64,000 nucleotides of DNA from QGON01 sp963691905 (GCA_963691905.1 OY829892.1:558001-622000); one strand, 5' to 3'. Positions 24,470 through 33,612 are shown, counted from the first letter of the stretch. The notes: generated by a model from the letters alone, not told the origin. Translations and numbers: made by a program.

Positions 24470-24616
24470 GACTCTGCGCCCAACCCGGAAAACCGGTGGC
24501 CAGGAACGCATTTCTCAGCTTTTGAGGAGACCGTCACAACTCCGGGTGGTCTGCCTAAAGATTCCACAATAACAGCCAACAACCCGGTTAGAGGAAATAT
24601 AACCAGAGTTCAGCAG

Positions 24617-24853
24617 ATGGCAATCAACTCGATCGTGGGACCGGCGCTACAGGGCATCCAGCGGGGATTCCAGGGCATGCGCCGTGTCGCCTCGGAGATC
24701 GCCAGCGTCAACCAGTCCGAAAAACAGAGTCCCACCGACCTCTCCCGGGCGATGGTGGAGATGAACCAGCAGGCGCACCAGGCCAAGGCCTCGGCCAAGG
24801 TACTGAAAGCCGCTGACGATTCCATCGGCACCCTGTTTGACGAGCGCGTCTGA
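24617..24853 (+). CDS. Small flagellar rod/hook C-terminal-like protein
   Basis: A 78-residue protein whose two ends resemble the paired terminal helices of flagellar axial proteins. The N-terminus 'MAINSIVGPALQGIQRGFQGM' is like rod-protein starts. The C-terminus 'TDLSRAMVEMNQQAHQAKASAKVLKAADDSIGTLFDERV' follows the FlgG/FlgE pattern of an acidic 'DL..EMV.M', an 'A.A.V..A.D' stretch and a final Leu-acidic segment. All intervening domains are missing, so it is a minimal helical hairpin. No flagellar genes are near. It may be an exported axial accessory or a structural mimic. Function unknown. Confidence 0.6.
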   Translation: MAINSIVGPALQGIQRGFQGMRRVASEIASVNQSEKQSPTDLSRAMVEMNQQAHQAKASAKVLKAADDSIGTLFDERV

Positions 24854-25032
24854 TCTGTTCAACCCAGAGGGGGTTGGGGTCAGCCAACAAAGGATATTGG
24901 ATCTTTCCAAAAAAACAGTTCACTGGGCACTCACAATCCCCATTGTTTGCACTCCCATCAGATATTACGTTTCCCCCTGATGGGTTATCTGATCCATCTG
25001 TTTCACTCCTTGTCGTTGTATCAGGCTGGTTA

Positions 25033-25578
25033 TCAGTTGAATGCTCCCTGACCATCCACCTTGAGAGCTTTGAGCAACAGGTCTACAGCGTAGTTACGGA
25101 CGGTATAGTTAGCAGCCTCGTAAATATCCCTATCCTCCCAACCGTTGGCATAAGCGATTTCCAGGTCGGCAGCCTCCACCTCATCGGAATTGAGGACCAT
25201 CTTTAACACCAACATCAACAGGACTTTTTCTTTCTCGGGCAAAGGGGCCGAGGAAGGGTCTTCTTGTGCGCTACGAAGGTCATCCAGGTCCATTCCATTT
25301 TCGATCATTATTCCCTCGCTAGTGGTGACGCAGTACTTGCAGTCGTTTTTGGCTGCCACGAGATATCGCATCATGGCGAGTAAGTTGGAGCTCAGGCGGG
25401 GGTGTGCTTCGTAGTAACCAAGAAATTCCGTGAACTCGGCAAGGATGTTGGGGCTCACACCCATGAGCAGCAGGGGGTCGGGAATAAAGCCCATAATTTC
25501 GTTGGCGCCGGCCAGCACCTTTTCGACCGCTTCTTCCTGCCCGACAGGGGGGATTGGTTGCATCAGGGGGGTGTTCAT
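25033..25578 (-). CDS. AhpD-like carboxymuconolactone decarboxylase family protein
   Basis: A 181-residue alkylhydroperoxidase-fold protein. The CxxC pair is present (Cys80 and Cys83 in 'DCKYCVTT'), but the His four residues after the second Cys, part of the AhpD proton relay, is Ser87. The helical core 'LSSNLLAMMRYLVAAKNDCKYC' and the C-terminal 'YEAANYTVRNYAVDLLLKAL' fit the family. It could act as a peroxidase or disulfide reductase with altered chemistry. It is divergently placed against a LysR gene across 200 bp, the usual arrangement for a regulator and its target. Confidence 0.85.
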   Translation of the reverse strand: MNTPLMQPIPPVGQEEAVEKVLAGANEIMGFIPDPLLLMGVSPNILAEFTEFLGYYEAHPRLSSNLLAMMRYLVAAKNDCKYCVTTSEGIMIENGMDLDDLRSAQEDPSSAPLPEKEKVLLMLVLKMVLNSDEVEAADLEIAYANGWEDRDIYEAANYTVRNYAVDLLLKALKVDGQGAFN

Positions 25579-25778
25579 GAGTATCTCTTCTCTGTAGTGA
25601 TTGATCTGAAAAGAATCGTAACGCGCAGAGGAGAATTGATAATTACCCCTGCACGAAAATCATAATTTCCGATTTGGAAAGAATGGACAGGGTGGATAAG
25701 CGGACCAATCCTGAGCTGTCCCTGCTTTTCCGGAGCTATGCTAAAATCTGTCTACGAATAATTCCTTGTGGGCAATTT

Positions 25779-26684
25779 ATGGATGTTCTTACATCAATGA
25801 TTATCTTCTGCAGGGTTGTTGAGGCGGGCAGCTTTTCGGCCGTTGCCAATGAAAGAGATATGTCTCCGTCAAGTGTCAGTAAACACATCACTGCACTTGA
25901 AAAGCGCTTGGGAACACAATTGCTTGGCCGTACGACGCGGCAGTTGAATCCGACCGACGCGGGTTGTGAATACTACAATTACTGCAATCAGATGTTGGAA
26001 GAGTTATCCGAGGTTGAAGCCAGCGTCAGCCGTTATCAATTGGGGACCTCAGGCACCTTGCGTCTTAGTATTCCGGTTACCTTTGGCGAGTTACATATTG
26101 TCCCTGCACTATGGGTATTTCATAAAGAATACCCCGATATGAATATCGATCTGACTGTGGACGACCGCAAAGTCGATCTGGTCAGAGAGGGTGTTGACCT
26201 TGCCATTCAAATTGGTCCACTCGCGGATTCATCCATGGTAGCCCGGAAAATTGGCAGTACAGAAAGGCTGTTTGTTGCCAGTCAGGAGTATCTGACCAAG
26301 CATGGGGAACCGGAAACCCCCGTTGAGCTCGAACAACACAATTGTGTCATTCTTTCATCGATGATGACGCCCGGTGAATGGCAGTACACCGGCCCGGAAG
26401 GGAAGGAAAAAGTGCAGGTTAGCGGCAGCCTGACGGTAAATAATCCCGCCGCACTACGTGAAGCTCTCCTGGCAGGCGTGGGCTTGGCCGCAGCCCCCGT
26501 CTGGCTGATTCACGAAAGTATTCAACAGGGCAAACTGAAAGTCATTCTGAAAGACTATGTGCCGATCGCATTGGATATTAATGCAGTGTATCGCAAACGC
26601 CTGTACGTGCAGCAAAAGGTTATCCTTATGATTGAGCATTTGCGTGAAACCTTCATACGTACTCTAAAGAAGACGAAGATTTAA
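25779..26684 (+). CDS. LysR-family transcriptional regulator
   Basis: A 301-residue LTTR. The winged HTH is at 1-60 ('IIFCRVVEAGSFSAVANERDMSPSSVSKHITALEKRLGTQLLGRTTRQLNPT'). A periplasmic-binding-protein-like effector domain covers about 88-295 ('GTLRLSIPVTFGELHIVPALWVFHKEYPDMNIDLTVDDR'). It belongs to the large CrgA/DsdC-like subgroup. The ATG at 25779 is chosen because the HTH then starts at the normal place; the frame is open for 35 codons upstream. It probably controls the divergent AhpD-like gene. Its 3' end overlaps the convergent zinc-ribbon gene by 21 bp. Confidence 0.93.
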   Translation: MDVLTSMIIFCRVVEAGSFSAVANERDMSPSSVSKHITALEKRLGTQLLGRTTRQLNPTDAGCEYYNYCNQMLEELSEVEASVSRYQLGTSGTLRLSIPVTFGELHIVPALWVFHKEYPDMNIDLTVDDRKVDLVREGVDLAIQIGPLADSSMVARKIGSTERLFVASQEYLTKHGEPETPVELEQHNCVILSSMMTPGEWQYTGPEGKEKVQVSGSLTVNNPAALREALLAGVGLAAAPVWLIHESIQQGKLKVILKDYVPIALDINAVYRKRLYVQQKVILMIEHLRETFIRTLKKTKI

Positions 26685-27182
26685 CCTGTTTCCGTCATTA
26701 CTTGTTTGCTTGTCGGGATAGGCAACTCTGCAACCGTGACAAACCTTGAAGTCATTATTCAGTATCGACACCATTGGTGCACCACAAAATGGGCATTGTT
26801 GTGGCTGCACATAGTCTTTGTCACTATTGTCCTGAAACATCCAGTAATAGGTTTTTCTCATTACGTTGTATTGCTGTGCAAGTTGGAGTCCTTCCAGGTT
26901 TATGGAGCCGATCTCATCCTGCAATTTTTGTTTTGCCCATTCCCGGTATTCTGTGGTGTCAGACCATAGAGTAAAAAGTGAGTTGTAAGTCTTTGCCCAT
27001 TTGAGGATTGCATGCTTAAGCTCATTGGAAATGATTGCATCATTTAACAGAATGGATTTTTTACACTGCATACAATTAAATGGTGATTCTGGTAGTGCGC
27101 CATGTAAAAGAGCAGGCTCATCTTTTGAGCAGCGGCAGATTTTATCTTGGCCCGGTCCCATGCTATTGGTCTCCATTCTCAT
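26664..27182 (-). CDS. Hypothetical zinc-ribbon protein
   Basis: A 172-residue cytosolic protein with two Cys clusters. The N-terminal half has Cys at CRC and CMQC (a possible first zinc knuckle around residues 16-40), and the C-terminal half has CPFC and CHGC (about 134-152), a classic four-Cys zinc ribbon. The middle is helical and rich in Trp and Tyr ('ILKWAKTYNSLFTLWSDTTEYREWAKQ'). The family is not recognised with certainty. Its 3' end overlaps the LysR gene tail to tail, and the divergent metallophosphoesterase starts 35 bp from its own start. Confidence 0.6.
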   Translation of the reverse strand: MRMETNSMGPGQDKICRCSKDEPALLHGALPESPFNCMQCKKSILLNDAIISNELKHAILKWAKTYNSLFTLWSDTTEYREWAKQKLQDEIGSINLEGLQLAQQYNVMRKTYYWMFQDNSDKDYVQPQQCPFCGAPMVSILNNDFKVCHGCRVAYPDKQTSNDGNRLNLRLL

Positions 27183-27217
27183 AATTGAACTACGATTATC
27201 GAAAATTAAGAGTCGAA

Positions 27218-27964
27218 ATGAAACTGTTGGTACTGAGTGATCTGCATATTGAATTCGAGGCGTTTGACATCGCCCTGTGTGATGTCGATGCGGTAATTCT
27301 TGCTGGTGACATTCATGTTAAAGACAAGGGGCTTTCGTGGGCACAGGAGAATATCAGAGATGTACCGATTATCTATGTCCTCGGAAACCATGAGTATTAT
27401 GGCAAGGCCTATCCCAAGTTAATTCACGATATGGAAGTAAGATCCGCCGCCACAAACGTGCGTATTCTGGAAAATAGTGTATTCACGATAAACGGCGTGA
27501 ACTTTCTCGGCTGTACGCTATGGACGGATTTTGAGCTGTTTGGCGATGCGCGCCTGAGCGGGTACGAATGTCAGCAAATCATGACCGACTTTAAAAAGAT
27601 TCGCCTCTCTCCCAAATTCTCAAAGCTGCGTTCGATTGATGTTACCTCGATTCATCGGCAATCGCTCCGCTGGCTGGATAACGAGTTGGCGAAGAGAGCG
27701 GGGGAGTTGAATATAGTCGTAACACATCATGGTCCAAGCCCTAGATCATTGCCTGGAACAGCCATGAATGATGTTTCAAATGCGGCCTATGTCTCCAACC
27801 TGGAAGGCCTGATTGAACAGCGTCAACCAAGCTACTGGATTCACGGACACCTTCACAACAGCTCGGATTACTCGATAGGCAACTGCCGGATAATATGCAA
27901 CCCGCGTGGTTATCCTGCTGAAAGGAATCCGGAGTTCAATAGGCAACTGAGCATCAATGTTTAG
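27218..27964 (+). CDS. Calcineurin-like metallophosphoesterase
   Basis: A 248-residue phosphoesterase. The dinuclear-metal motifs are in order: DLH in 'LVLSDLHIEF' (residues 8-10), GD in 'ILAGDIH', GNHE in 'VLGNHEYYGK', 'VTHHGPS' and GHxH in 'WIHGHLHNSSD'. The C-terminal 'CNPRGYPAERNPEFN' is typical of the YkuE/Icc-like branch that includes small stand-alone enzymes. There is no signal peptide, so it is cytosolic. The substrate is unknown; cyclic nucleotides, nucleotides and phosphoproteins are all possible. The ATG at 27218 gives the usual short lead before the DxH motif. Confidence 0.92.
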   Translation: MKLLVLSDLHIEFEAFDIALCDVDAVILAGDIHVKDKGLSWAQENIRDVPIIYVLGNHEYYGKAYPKLIHDMEVRSAATNVRILENSVFTINGVNFLGCTLWTDFELFGDARLSGYECQQIMTDFKKIRLSPKFSKLRSIDVTSIHRQSLRWLDNELAKRAGELNIVVTHHGPSPRSLPGTAMNDVSNAAYVSNLEGLIEQRQPSYWIHGHLHNSSDYSIGNCRIICNPRGYPAERNPEFNRQLSINV

Positions 27965-27982
27965 ACTATGCACTATTTTAGC

Positions 27983-28043
27983 CGTGCTGTGCGCACCATG
28001 ATGGTTGTAACCGCTTATGTCTGGTGCGCACGGCGCACCCTAC
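27983..28043 (+). repeat. Dispersed palindromic repeat, GTAGGGTGCGC family, copy 2
   Basis: The right arm GGTGCGCACGGCGCACCCTAC is intact, and the left arm is degraded to GTGCTGTGCGCACC. The loop ATGATGGTTGTAACCGCTTATGTCTGG matches copy 4 at 57274-57339. It lies between convergent genes (metallophosphoesterase and nadC). Confidence 0.8.
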
Positions 28044-28095
28044 GTTCTGTTTGATGAGAGGGCCAGAATAACAACGGCCCACTCAATGTTGCCGA

Positions 28096-28932
28096 TCAGT
28101 AAAAAAGCATCGACAGATCCACAGCCGTAACATCCTTGGTCAGATCACCCACGGAGATATCATCCACCCCGGTCTCGGCAATCCCCCGGATCGTCTCCAG
28201 ATTGACGCCACCCGAGGCCTCCAGCCGTGCTCTACCTGATGCAAGAGTGACCGCTTCGCGCAGCCCATCCAGGGAAAAGTTATCCAACAGCACCCGCTCC
28301 GCACCAGCTTGCAGTGCCTCACGCAGTTCATCCAGCGACTCCACCTCAATCTCAATGCCCACGCCTGCCGGGGCCAAATCCTGAGCCGAGCCTAACGCCG
28401 CTGTGATGGAACCGGCGGCGTGGATGTGGTTCTCCTTGATCAGTATCGCGTCGTAGAGCCCGATGCGGTGGTTGTCACAGCCACCGCAGGTTACCGCATA
28501 CTTCTGCTGCAGCCTCAGACCGGGCAGGGTCTTGCGGGTATCAAGAATACGCACGCCGGTTCCCGCCACCCGATCAGCATAGATACGCGCCCGGGTCGCT
28601 GTTCCGGAAAGGGTTTGCAGATAGTTCAGCGCGGTGCGCTCCCCACTGAGTAGGGCACGGCTGTTCCCCGTCAGGGTACAGAGCTGTTGATCCAGCTCCA
28701 CCCGGTCACCGTCTGCAACACGCCATTCGATGACAATCTCCGGATCGAGCTGGCGGAAAACCTCATCGAACCAGCCTGTTCCACAGATTACGGCGGATTG
28801 CCGGCAGACCACCTCGACGCGGCTGTCAGCTTCCTCATTGAGCAGACCGGCGGTAAGGTCTCCTGAACCGATATCTTCGTCGAGGGCATCCCGCACCTGG
28901 CGGGTTATCAACTTCGGCGCGGGAAATATCAC
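28096..28932 (-). CDS. nadC: Quinolinate phosphoribosyltransferase (decarboxylating)
   Basis: Converts quinolinate and PRPP to nicotinate mononucleotide in de novo NAD synthesis. The 278 residues match the family. Landmarks are 'EDIGSGDLTAGLL', the 'LSGERTALNYLQTLSGTAT' helix, 'DTRKTLPGLRLQQKYAVTCGGCDNHRIGLYDAILIKENH' (substrate site) and the C-terminal 'LEASGGVNLETIRGIAETGVDDISVGDLT'. It begins one base from the end of the FKBP gene on the same strand, so the two are likely co-transcribed. Confidence 0.96.
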   Translation of the reverse strand: MIFPAPKLITRQVRDALDEDIGSGDLTAGLLNEEADSRVEVVCRQSAVICGTGWFDEVFRQLDPEIVIEWRVADGDRVELDQQLCTLTGNSRALLSGERTALNYLQTLSGTATRARIYADRVAGTGVRILDTRKTLPGLRLQQKYAVTCGGCDNHRIGLYDAILIKENHIHAAGSITAALGSAQDLAPAGVGIEIEVESLDELREALQAGAERVLLDNFSLDGLREAVTLASGRARLEASGGVNLETIRGIAETGVDDISVGDLTKDVTAVDLSMLFY

Positions 28933-28933
28933 G

Positions 28934-29278
28934 TCAGTTCACAGAGAGCAGTTCCACGTCGAAGACCAGGGTGGCATTCGGTGGAATCACACCACCCGCA
29001 CCGGCAGCGCCATATCCAAGCTGCGACGGAATGGTCAGTTTGCGCTTGCCGCCCACCTTCATCCCGGCGACACCCTCATCCCAACCCCGGATGACCATCC
29101 CTCTGCCGAGAGAAAAACTGAAGGGTTCGTTACGATCCACTGAGGAATCAAATTTGCTGCCATCGGTGAGCCAGCCGGTATAGTGCACAGAGACAGTCTG
29201 GCCTGCAGCAGCCACTTCTCCGTCGCCTTCCACCAGGTCGTCATACTTCAAGCCGGAATCGGTAATTTTTTCGCTCAT
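28934..29278 (-). CDS. FKBP-type peptidyl-prolyl isomerase
   Basis: A 114-residue single-domain FKBP that speeds cis-trans proline isomerisation. The active-site pattern is present: 'VSVHYTGWLTDGSKFDSS', 'FSFSLGRGMVIRGWDEGVAGMKVGGKRKLTIPSQLGYG' and 'IPPNATLVFDVELLSV'. There is no signal peptide or membrane anchor, so it is cytosolic. It lies directly upstream of nadC. Confidence 0.95.
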   Translation of the reverse strand: MSEKITDSGLKYDDLVEGDGEVAAAGQTVSVHYTGWLTDGSKFDSSVDRNEPFSFSLGRGMVIRGWDEGVAGMKVGGKRKLTIPSQLGYGAAGAGGVIPPNATLVFDVELLSVN

Positions 29279-29436
29279 GAATTGAATCTCTTTAGAGTGT
29301 ATGTATTGGGGAAATAGTCGTGCAGTGAACGAACTTAATTGCAGCGAGGGAAAGTGTCAACGGAAGACGAGCTATCGGCTAAATGCTCTTGATTCGAAAA
29401 CCCCGACGATCAATCGGGGAGTTGTTTCAGGTTACG

Positions 29437-31728
29437 TCAGGCCGGTCCGGCAGCCGTCCCAGTATGTTTCAGTGCGTCCAACATGGCGCCGAGCGCCCGA
29501 TCCATAATCGGGGCATTCGTAACGTCCAGCACCTCGGCGCTGCCGTCACGCAGATGCATGGCAAGGCCATCCACAGTCAGCTCAAGGGCCTTGACCCCTT
29601 TGCGGTTGACGAAGACAAAGACATCGGTGACATCGCTCTTCCAGGACAACTTGATGCGCTTCTTCTCTTCACCGTCGAACAGTGAGAGCCAGGTTCCAAT
29701 CTCCAGCGACTCAGCCTGTTCGGTGAATTTATCATGGATCGCGGCAACGACAGTCTCAGGTTCGAAATCATCCACCAAAAGGGAAGATTGGTTGATCAAC
29801 TGACTGTCGGGGAAACTGATATGCAGATCCGTAACCGTATCGACTCCGGCAGAGAGGCTTTTTCCCCGCAGACAGGCAATATGGCAATTCTGCAGCTCTT
29901 TAAAAAGCCGCGCCATTTTGTGCTGATCAAAAGAGATCGCGTTCAGTCTCTCCCGCAGGTTCCGCAGGAGTTCCGGAATATTGCGCAGCAACTCCTGTCG
30001 CTCCGCATACTCTTTTTTCGGCGCGACACTCCAAAGCAGCTTATCGACTATCTCCAGAGACTCCTTCCACTCTTCACTCTCTGGCCCCTGCCGCAGATAG
30101 TTGAGCAGCAGTACGTCTTTCCAACCATCGCGCAATAGTGATATTACCGCATCTGGCAGCTGTTTCTGGAACTGCAGCCGTTTGTTCAATTCATCGGTAA
30201 CGGCAGCCTTTGCTGCACGTAGCTGCTCCTTGCCACGGGTTACCTGGTTGGTGCGCTGTTCTGCCACATCCGCGCCACGCCGCTCCCGTTCCCACCATTC
30301 ACTAAACTCGTCGTTCAATACTGTGAAAATAGCGGGATCGTCGTCGAAATCCGTCAATACACGCTTAACGAAACTTTCGACCGTACCAAACAGGCCGCCG
30401 GGCGAGCGGTCACCGTCATCATTCCAGCCAATCGCCGCCTGTGCCAGGTTGTTCAGCAATCGTCTGGCAGGGTGCACCTTTTTGCTGAAGAAGGTCTTGT
30501 CGATGATGGCGACCTTGAGCATGGGAATCTGCAAACGGCTCAACAGGGCCTTCATGGCATCCGGCAAACTGTGGTCGTCCAGAATAAATTCAAAGAGCAT
30601 GGAGATGACGTCGATCGTATCGTTGTCTGCCTCTCCCAACGCCCGATGGGTTCTACCCTCTTCCAACATGTGCAGATCACTGGCCAGACGCGTACGCAGG
30701 TTGCCTTCTTCCCCGTTGTTGAGGGCTACCATCACTGTATTGGATTGCTGCAGAGAAGAGAGTGCACTGAGCAGTTCGACCGTCTCCACCAGGGGCACCG
30801 AGATCGGCGCCCCGCCGTCACCTATCGGCATCCGTCCCGGTACTGCAGGCCCGCCGGCAGGAGCTACGACCCGTCGCAGGTTCAAAAGCTGCTGCAACGT
30901 CTCGAAAACCTCGGTTTGCAGACCACTCCGATCATCAGCAGCCGCGCCGGTCGCGCCGTCAGTCTGTGCTTCACGACGGGCGCGGCTGACTGCCGGTGAG
31001 ACCGGGTTGCGCCGTACCTGCGGGGTCAGTTTGGGAATGATCCCGGCCTTGCCCAGCACCAGGTTCAGCTCGTCGTAGAGTCCGCCGATGTAGTGCATGA
31101 CCTGCTTGTCGAACAGCTTGTAGATCACCAGCTTGACCGGTAGATCAACTTCGACATTCCGCATCGCCTCCTGGAAGGCATTGCAGACCACCCCAGGTGC
31201 GAGCGGATTGCGCTGCTCGCTCAACTCATCCAGATCACCGATCAGCTGAGCAAAACGCTGTCCCAAGGCATACAGCTCGCGGGAGTAGCGGTTCTCACTT
31301 TTGGAGATCATGTTGGTGATGGCCAAAGAGTCTTCCAACTCATCCTCGCCCAGCAGGGACATCTCGGAGTCGCGGCTCAATTCGGCAAAGGTTCGTTGAG
31401 TGACTGGTGCCTCACCCGTCTCCCAGAAACGATCAAACTTCTGCAACACCTCCCGGCTGAACACACGATCGATCCGGGCCCGTTCCTTACGTAGCTCACG
31501 CATCGCGTCGAAATAGGCTGTCTGCACGGAATCGTTGCCGGATTTATCGGCCAGTTCGTACATTGCGTCATCGAGCTTTTCGAACAATCCGCTCATCAGT
31601 TGGGGGAGTGTTTTGACGACGTGTTTACGACAGGCGTCGACAATCCTGCGACCCTTCGCATCAAGAGAGATCTGCCGCTTGCGCGTTGCAGAATCACCGA
31701 AAGAGATAATGTTGTCTTGCCGCTGCAT
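29437..31728 (-). CDS. DUF1631 protein with PilZ-like C-terminus
   Basis: A 763-residue largely helical cytosolic protein matching the DUF1631 family of Beta- and Gammaproteobacteria. The family features are the N-terminal 'LMSGLFEKLDDAMYELADKSGNDSVQTAYFDAMRELRKER' and the middle 'LLSRLQIPMLKVAIIDKTFFSKKVHPARRLLNNLA', which is the most conserved part of such proteins. The last 90 residues ('IGTWLSLFDGEEKKRIKLSWKSDVTDVFVFVNRKGVKALE') resemble the beta-barrel of a PilZ-like domain. The canonical c-di-GMP arginine motif is not clearly seen. The function is unproven. With two c-di-GMP enzymes in the same window, an effector role is worth considering. Confidence 0.8.
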   Translation of the reverse strand: MQRQDNIISFGDSATRKRQISLDAKGRRIVDACRKHVVKTLPQLMSGLFEKLDDAMYELADKSGNDSVQTAYFDAMRELRKERARIDRVFSREVLQKFDRFWETGEAPVTQRTFAELSRDSEMSLLGEDELEDSLAITNMISKSENRYSRELYALGQRFAQLIGDLDELSEQRNPLAPGVVCNAFQEAMRNVEVDLPVKLVIYKLFDKQVMHYIGGLYDELNLVLGKAGIIPKLTPQVRRNPVSPAVSRARREAQTDGATGAAADDRSGLQTEVFETLQQLLNLRRVVAPAGGPAVPGRMPIGDGGAPISVPLVETVELLSALSSLQQSNTVMVALNNGEEGNLRTRLASDLHMLEEGRTHRALGEADNDTIDVISMLFEFILDDHSLPDAMKALLSRLQIPMLKVAIIDKTFFSKKVHPARRLLNNLAQAAIGWNDDGDRSPGGLFGTVESFVKRVLTDFDDDPAIFTVLNDEFSEWWERERRGADVAEQRTNQVTRGKEQLRAAKAAVTDELNKRLQFQKQLPDAVISLLRDGWKDVLLLNYLRQGPESEEWKESLEIVDKLLWSVAPKKEYAERQELLRNIPELLRNLRERLNAISFDQHKMARLFKELQNCHIACLRGKSLSAGVDTVTDLHISFPDSQLINQSSLLVDDFEPETVVAAIHDKFTEQAESLEIGTWLSLFDGEEKKRIKLSWKSDVTDVFVFVNRKGVKALELTVDGLAMHLRDGSAEVLDVTNAPIMDRALGAMLDALKHTGTAAGPA

Positions 31729-32116
31729 TTTGATATCTGTGATAATGGCCTCAGCCGTTTGGCGGATTATAGCAACCCGCCGGTTCCATTTATTTCCAAG
31801 TCACATTGGGAGACTATGTCAACAACCTTGTTATGACTGCGAATGTCTTCACAAAACCACCTATTTTGGTCATTCTACTGAAGAAGTGTCTCCGCTCCAC
31901 CATGCAAGATGCTGGGAAATTAGCACTTTATCCCGTAGCATTCAATTTGGTTCAGTAATTATAGCGGCATTCCTGCCGATAGCTTAACGGGCCACGCCCA
32001 TCTCATGATCAAAAATCCCGAGCCGGCTGGGAAATTCGGCATAAAATCGCTAATTTCTTAACAAAGCACTCTTCCTGGGTTATGGTTTGGCTAATTTATT
32101 TCTAGGTTCCCGATTT
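31729..32116. other. Intergenic region between DUF1631 gene and DUF1538 operon
   Basis: A 388-bp divergent intergenic region with no supportable gene. It should contain the promoters of both flanking units. No strong -35/-10 pair, operator dyad or RNA structure stands out by eye. Confidence 0.4.
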
Positions 32117-32848
32117 ATGCGATTGATCCGGCATCTCGCCACCTCTCTGCTGGACAGCATCCGTGACCTGCTCCCCATTATCGCAGTCATCGCTTTTTTT
32201 CAGACGCTGGTACTGCAACAGCCCATCCCCAATCTGGGCAGCCTGCTCTTCGGTACCCTGCTGGTGGTTATCGGCCTGAGCATGTTCATCCACGGACTGA
32301 AACTCGGCCTGTTTCCTCTGGGAGAGGCGATGGCTTGGGATTTCGCCAAAAAAGGCAGTGTCACCTGGCTTCTGGCTTTCGCTTTCTCCCTCGGCTTCGG
32401 CACCACGATTGCCGAACCTGCTTTAATCAAGATCGCAGAGGAAGCCTCAGAAGTCGCAGCAGTTGGCGGCATGATAGCGAATAATATCGAATCCATGGAG
32501 GATTACGCCAGCGGCTTGCGGCTTACTGTGGCTTTCGCTGTCGGTCTCGCAATCGTCATTGGCGTCCTGCGCATTATCAAGGGCTGGCCGGTGCAGTATC
32601 TGATCATTAGCGGCTATCTCGGCGTGGTGATTATGACCGCCTTCGCACCCCGGGAGATCATCGGCATCGCCTATGACTCCGGGGGCGTCACCACCTCCAC
32701 CATCACTGTCCCTCTGGTGACCGCGCTTGGCATTGGTCTCGCATCCAGTATCAAGGGGCGCAATCCGATGACGGACGGTTTTGGCCTGATCGCCTTTGCC
32801 TCTCTCACTCCGATGATCTTCGTGATGGGTTACGGAATACTATTGTGA
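32117..32848 (+). CDS. DUF1538 membrane protein, first copy
   Basis: A 243-residue polytopic membrane protein with about six helices. Two motifs stand out: 'FGTTIAEPALI' at 94-104 and 'AYDSGGVTTSTITVPLVTALGIG' near 185-207, followed by 'GFGLIAFASLTPM'. Both recur in the next gene, so the pair arose by duplication and probably forms a heterodimer. Gly/Thr/Ser-rich broken helices next to acidic residues are typical of transporter substrate sites; this is inference. The ATG at 32117 follows AGG and is preferred to a TTG at 32087. It overlaps the second copy by four bases. Confidence 0.85.
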   Translation: MRLIRHLATSLLDSIRDLLPIIAVIAFFQTLVLQQPIPNLGSLLFGTLLVVIGLSMFIHGLKLGLFPLGEAMAWDFAKKGSVTWLLAFAFSLGFGTTIAEPALIKIAEEASEVAAVGGMIANNIESMEDYASGLRLTVAFAVGLAIVIGVLRIIKGWPVQYLIISGYLGVVIMTAFAPREIIGIAYDSGGVTTSTITVPLVTALGIGLASSIKGRNPMTDGFGLIAFASLTPMIFVMGYGILL

Positions 32849-33612
32849 TAACGATTCTGAGCAATCTGCTGGGGGTGCTCGCCCAAACTGTTTTGGATGT
32901 TCTGCCCATCGCCTGCATCCTGTTCGGGTTTCAGTTTCTGGTGCTGCGCCGGCCGCTGCATAATCCTCGACAGGTCATCACGGGCTTCATCTTCGTGCTG
33001 GTCGGACTGGCATTTTTCCTGGAAGGCCTTGATCTGGCGCTGTTCCCCCTCGGGGAACTGATGGCCAGCCAACTGACCGACCCCGCTTTTCTCGGCATTA
33101 CAGGGGAACACGATTTTGTACAATGGCACCACTATTTCTGGGTCTATCTGTTTGCCGCCGCCATCGGCTTTTCCACCACCATTGCGGAGCCCTCACTGAT
33201 CGCCGTCGCCATCAAGGCGAATCAGGTTTCAGGCGGCGCCATCAGCGAATGGGGTTTACGCATAGCCGTCGCCATCGGCGTTGCCTTCGGCATCGCCCTG
33301 GGCAGCTACCGGATCGTCAGCGGCACACCACTGCACTGGTATATCATCACAGGTTATCTGTTGGTCATCATACAGACCTTTTTCGCCCCGAAAACCATCA
33401 TCGCCCTGGCCTACGACTCTGGCGGCGTCACCACTTCCACAGTCACGGTGCCGCTGGTGGCAGCCCTGGGGCTTGGACTGTCGAACAACATACCTGGGCG
33501 CAACCCGCTGCTGGACGGTTTTGGCCTGATCGCCTTTGCCAGTCTGTTCCCCATCATAGCGGTGATGGGATATGCACAGTTGGGCGAATGGCGCAGTAGA
33601 AATAAACGATAA
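32845..33612 (+). CDS. DUF1538 membrane protein, second copy
   Basis: A 255-residue paralogue of the preceding gene. It shares 'STTIAEPSLIAVAIKA', 'FFAPKTIIALAYDSGGVTTST' and 'RNPLLDGFGLIAFASLFPIIAVMGY'. A loop between helices ('QLTDPAFLGITGEHDFVQWHHYF', about 73-95) is longer than in the first copy. The GTG start sits in a GTGA overlap with the upstream stop, a sign of translational coupling. The PII-like gene follows after 21 bp. The function is undescribed; a small-solute or ion transporter made of two unlike halves is the simplest reading. Confidence 0.85.
   Translation: MITILSNLLGVLAQTVLDVLPIACILFGFQFLVLRRPLHNPRQVITGFIFVLVGLAFFLEGLDLALFPLGELMASQLTDPAFLGITGEHDFVQWHHYFWVYLFAAAIGFSTTIAEPSLIAVAIKANQVSGGAISEWGLRIAVAIGVAFGIALGSYRIVSGTPLHWYIITGYLLVIIQTFFAPKTIIALAYDSGGVTTSTVTVPLVAALGLGLSNNIPGRNPLLDGFGLIAFASLFPIIAVMGYAQLGEWRSRNKR

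Noticed and set aside
30101..31078. 325-codon Ser/Arg-rich plus-strand frame
   Set aside because: Antisense of the DUF1631 gene with typical shadow composition.
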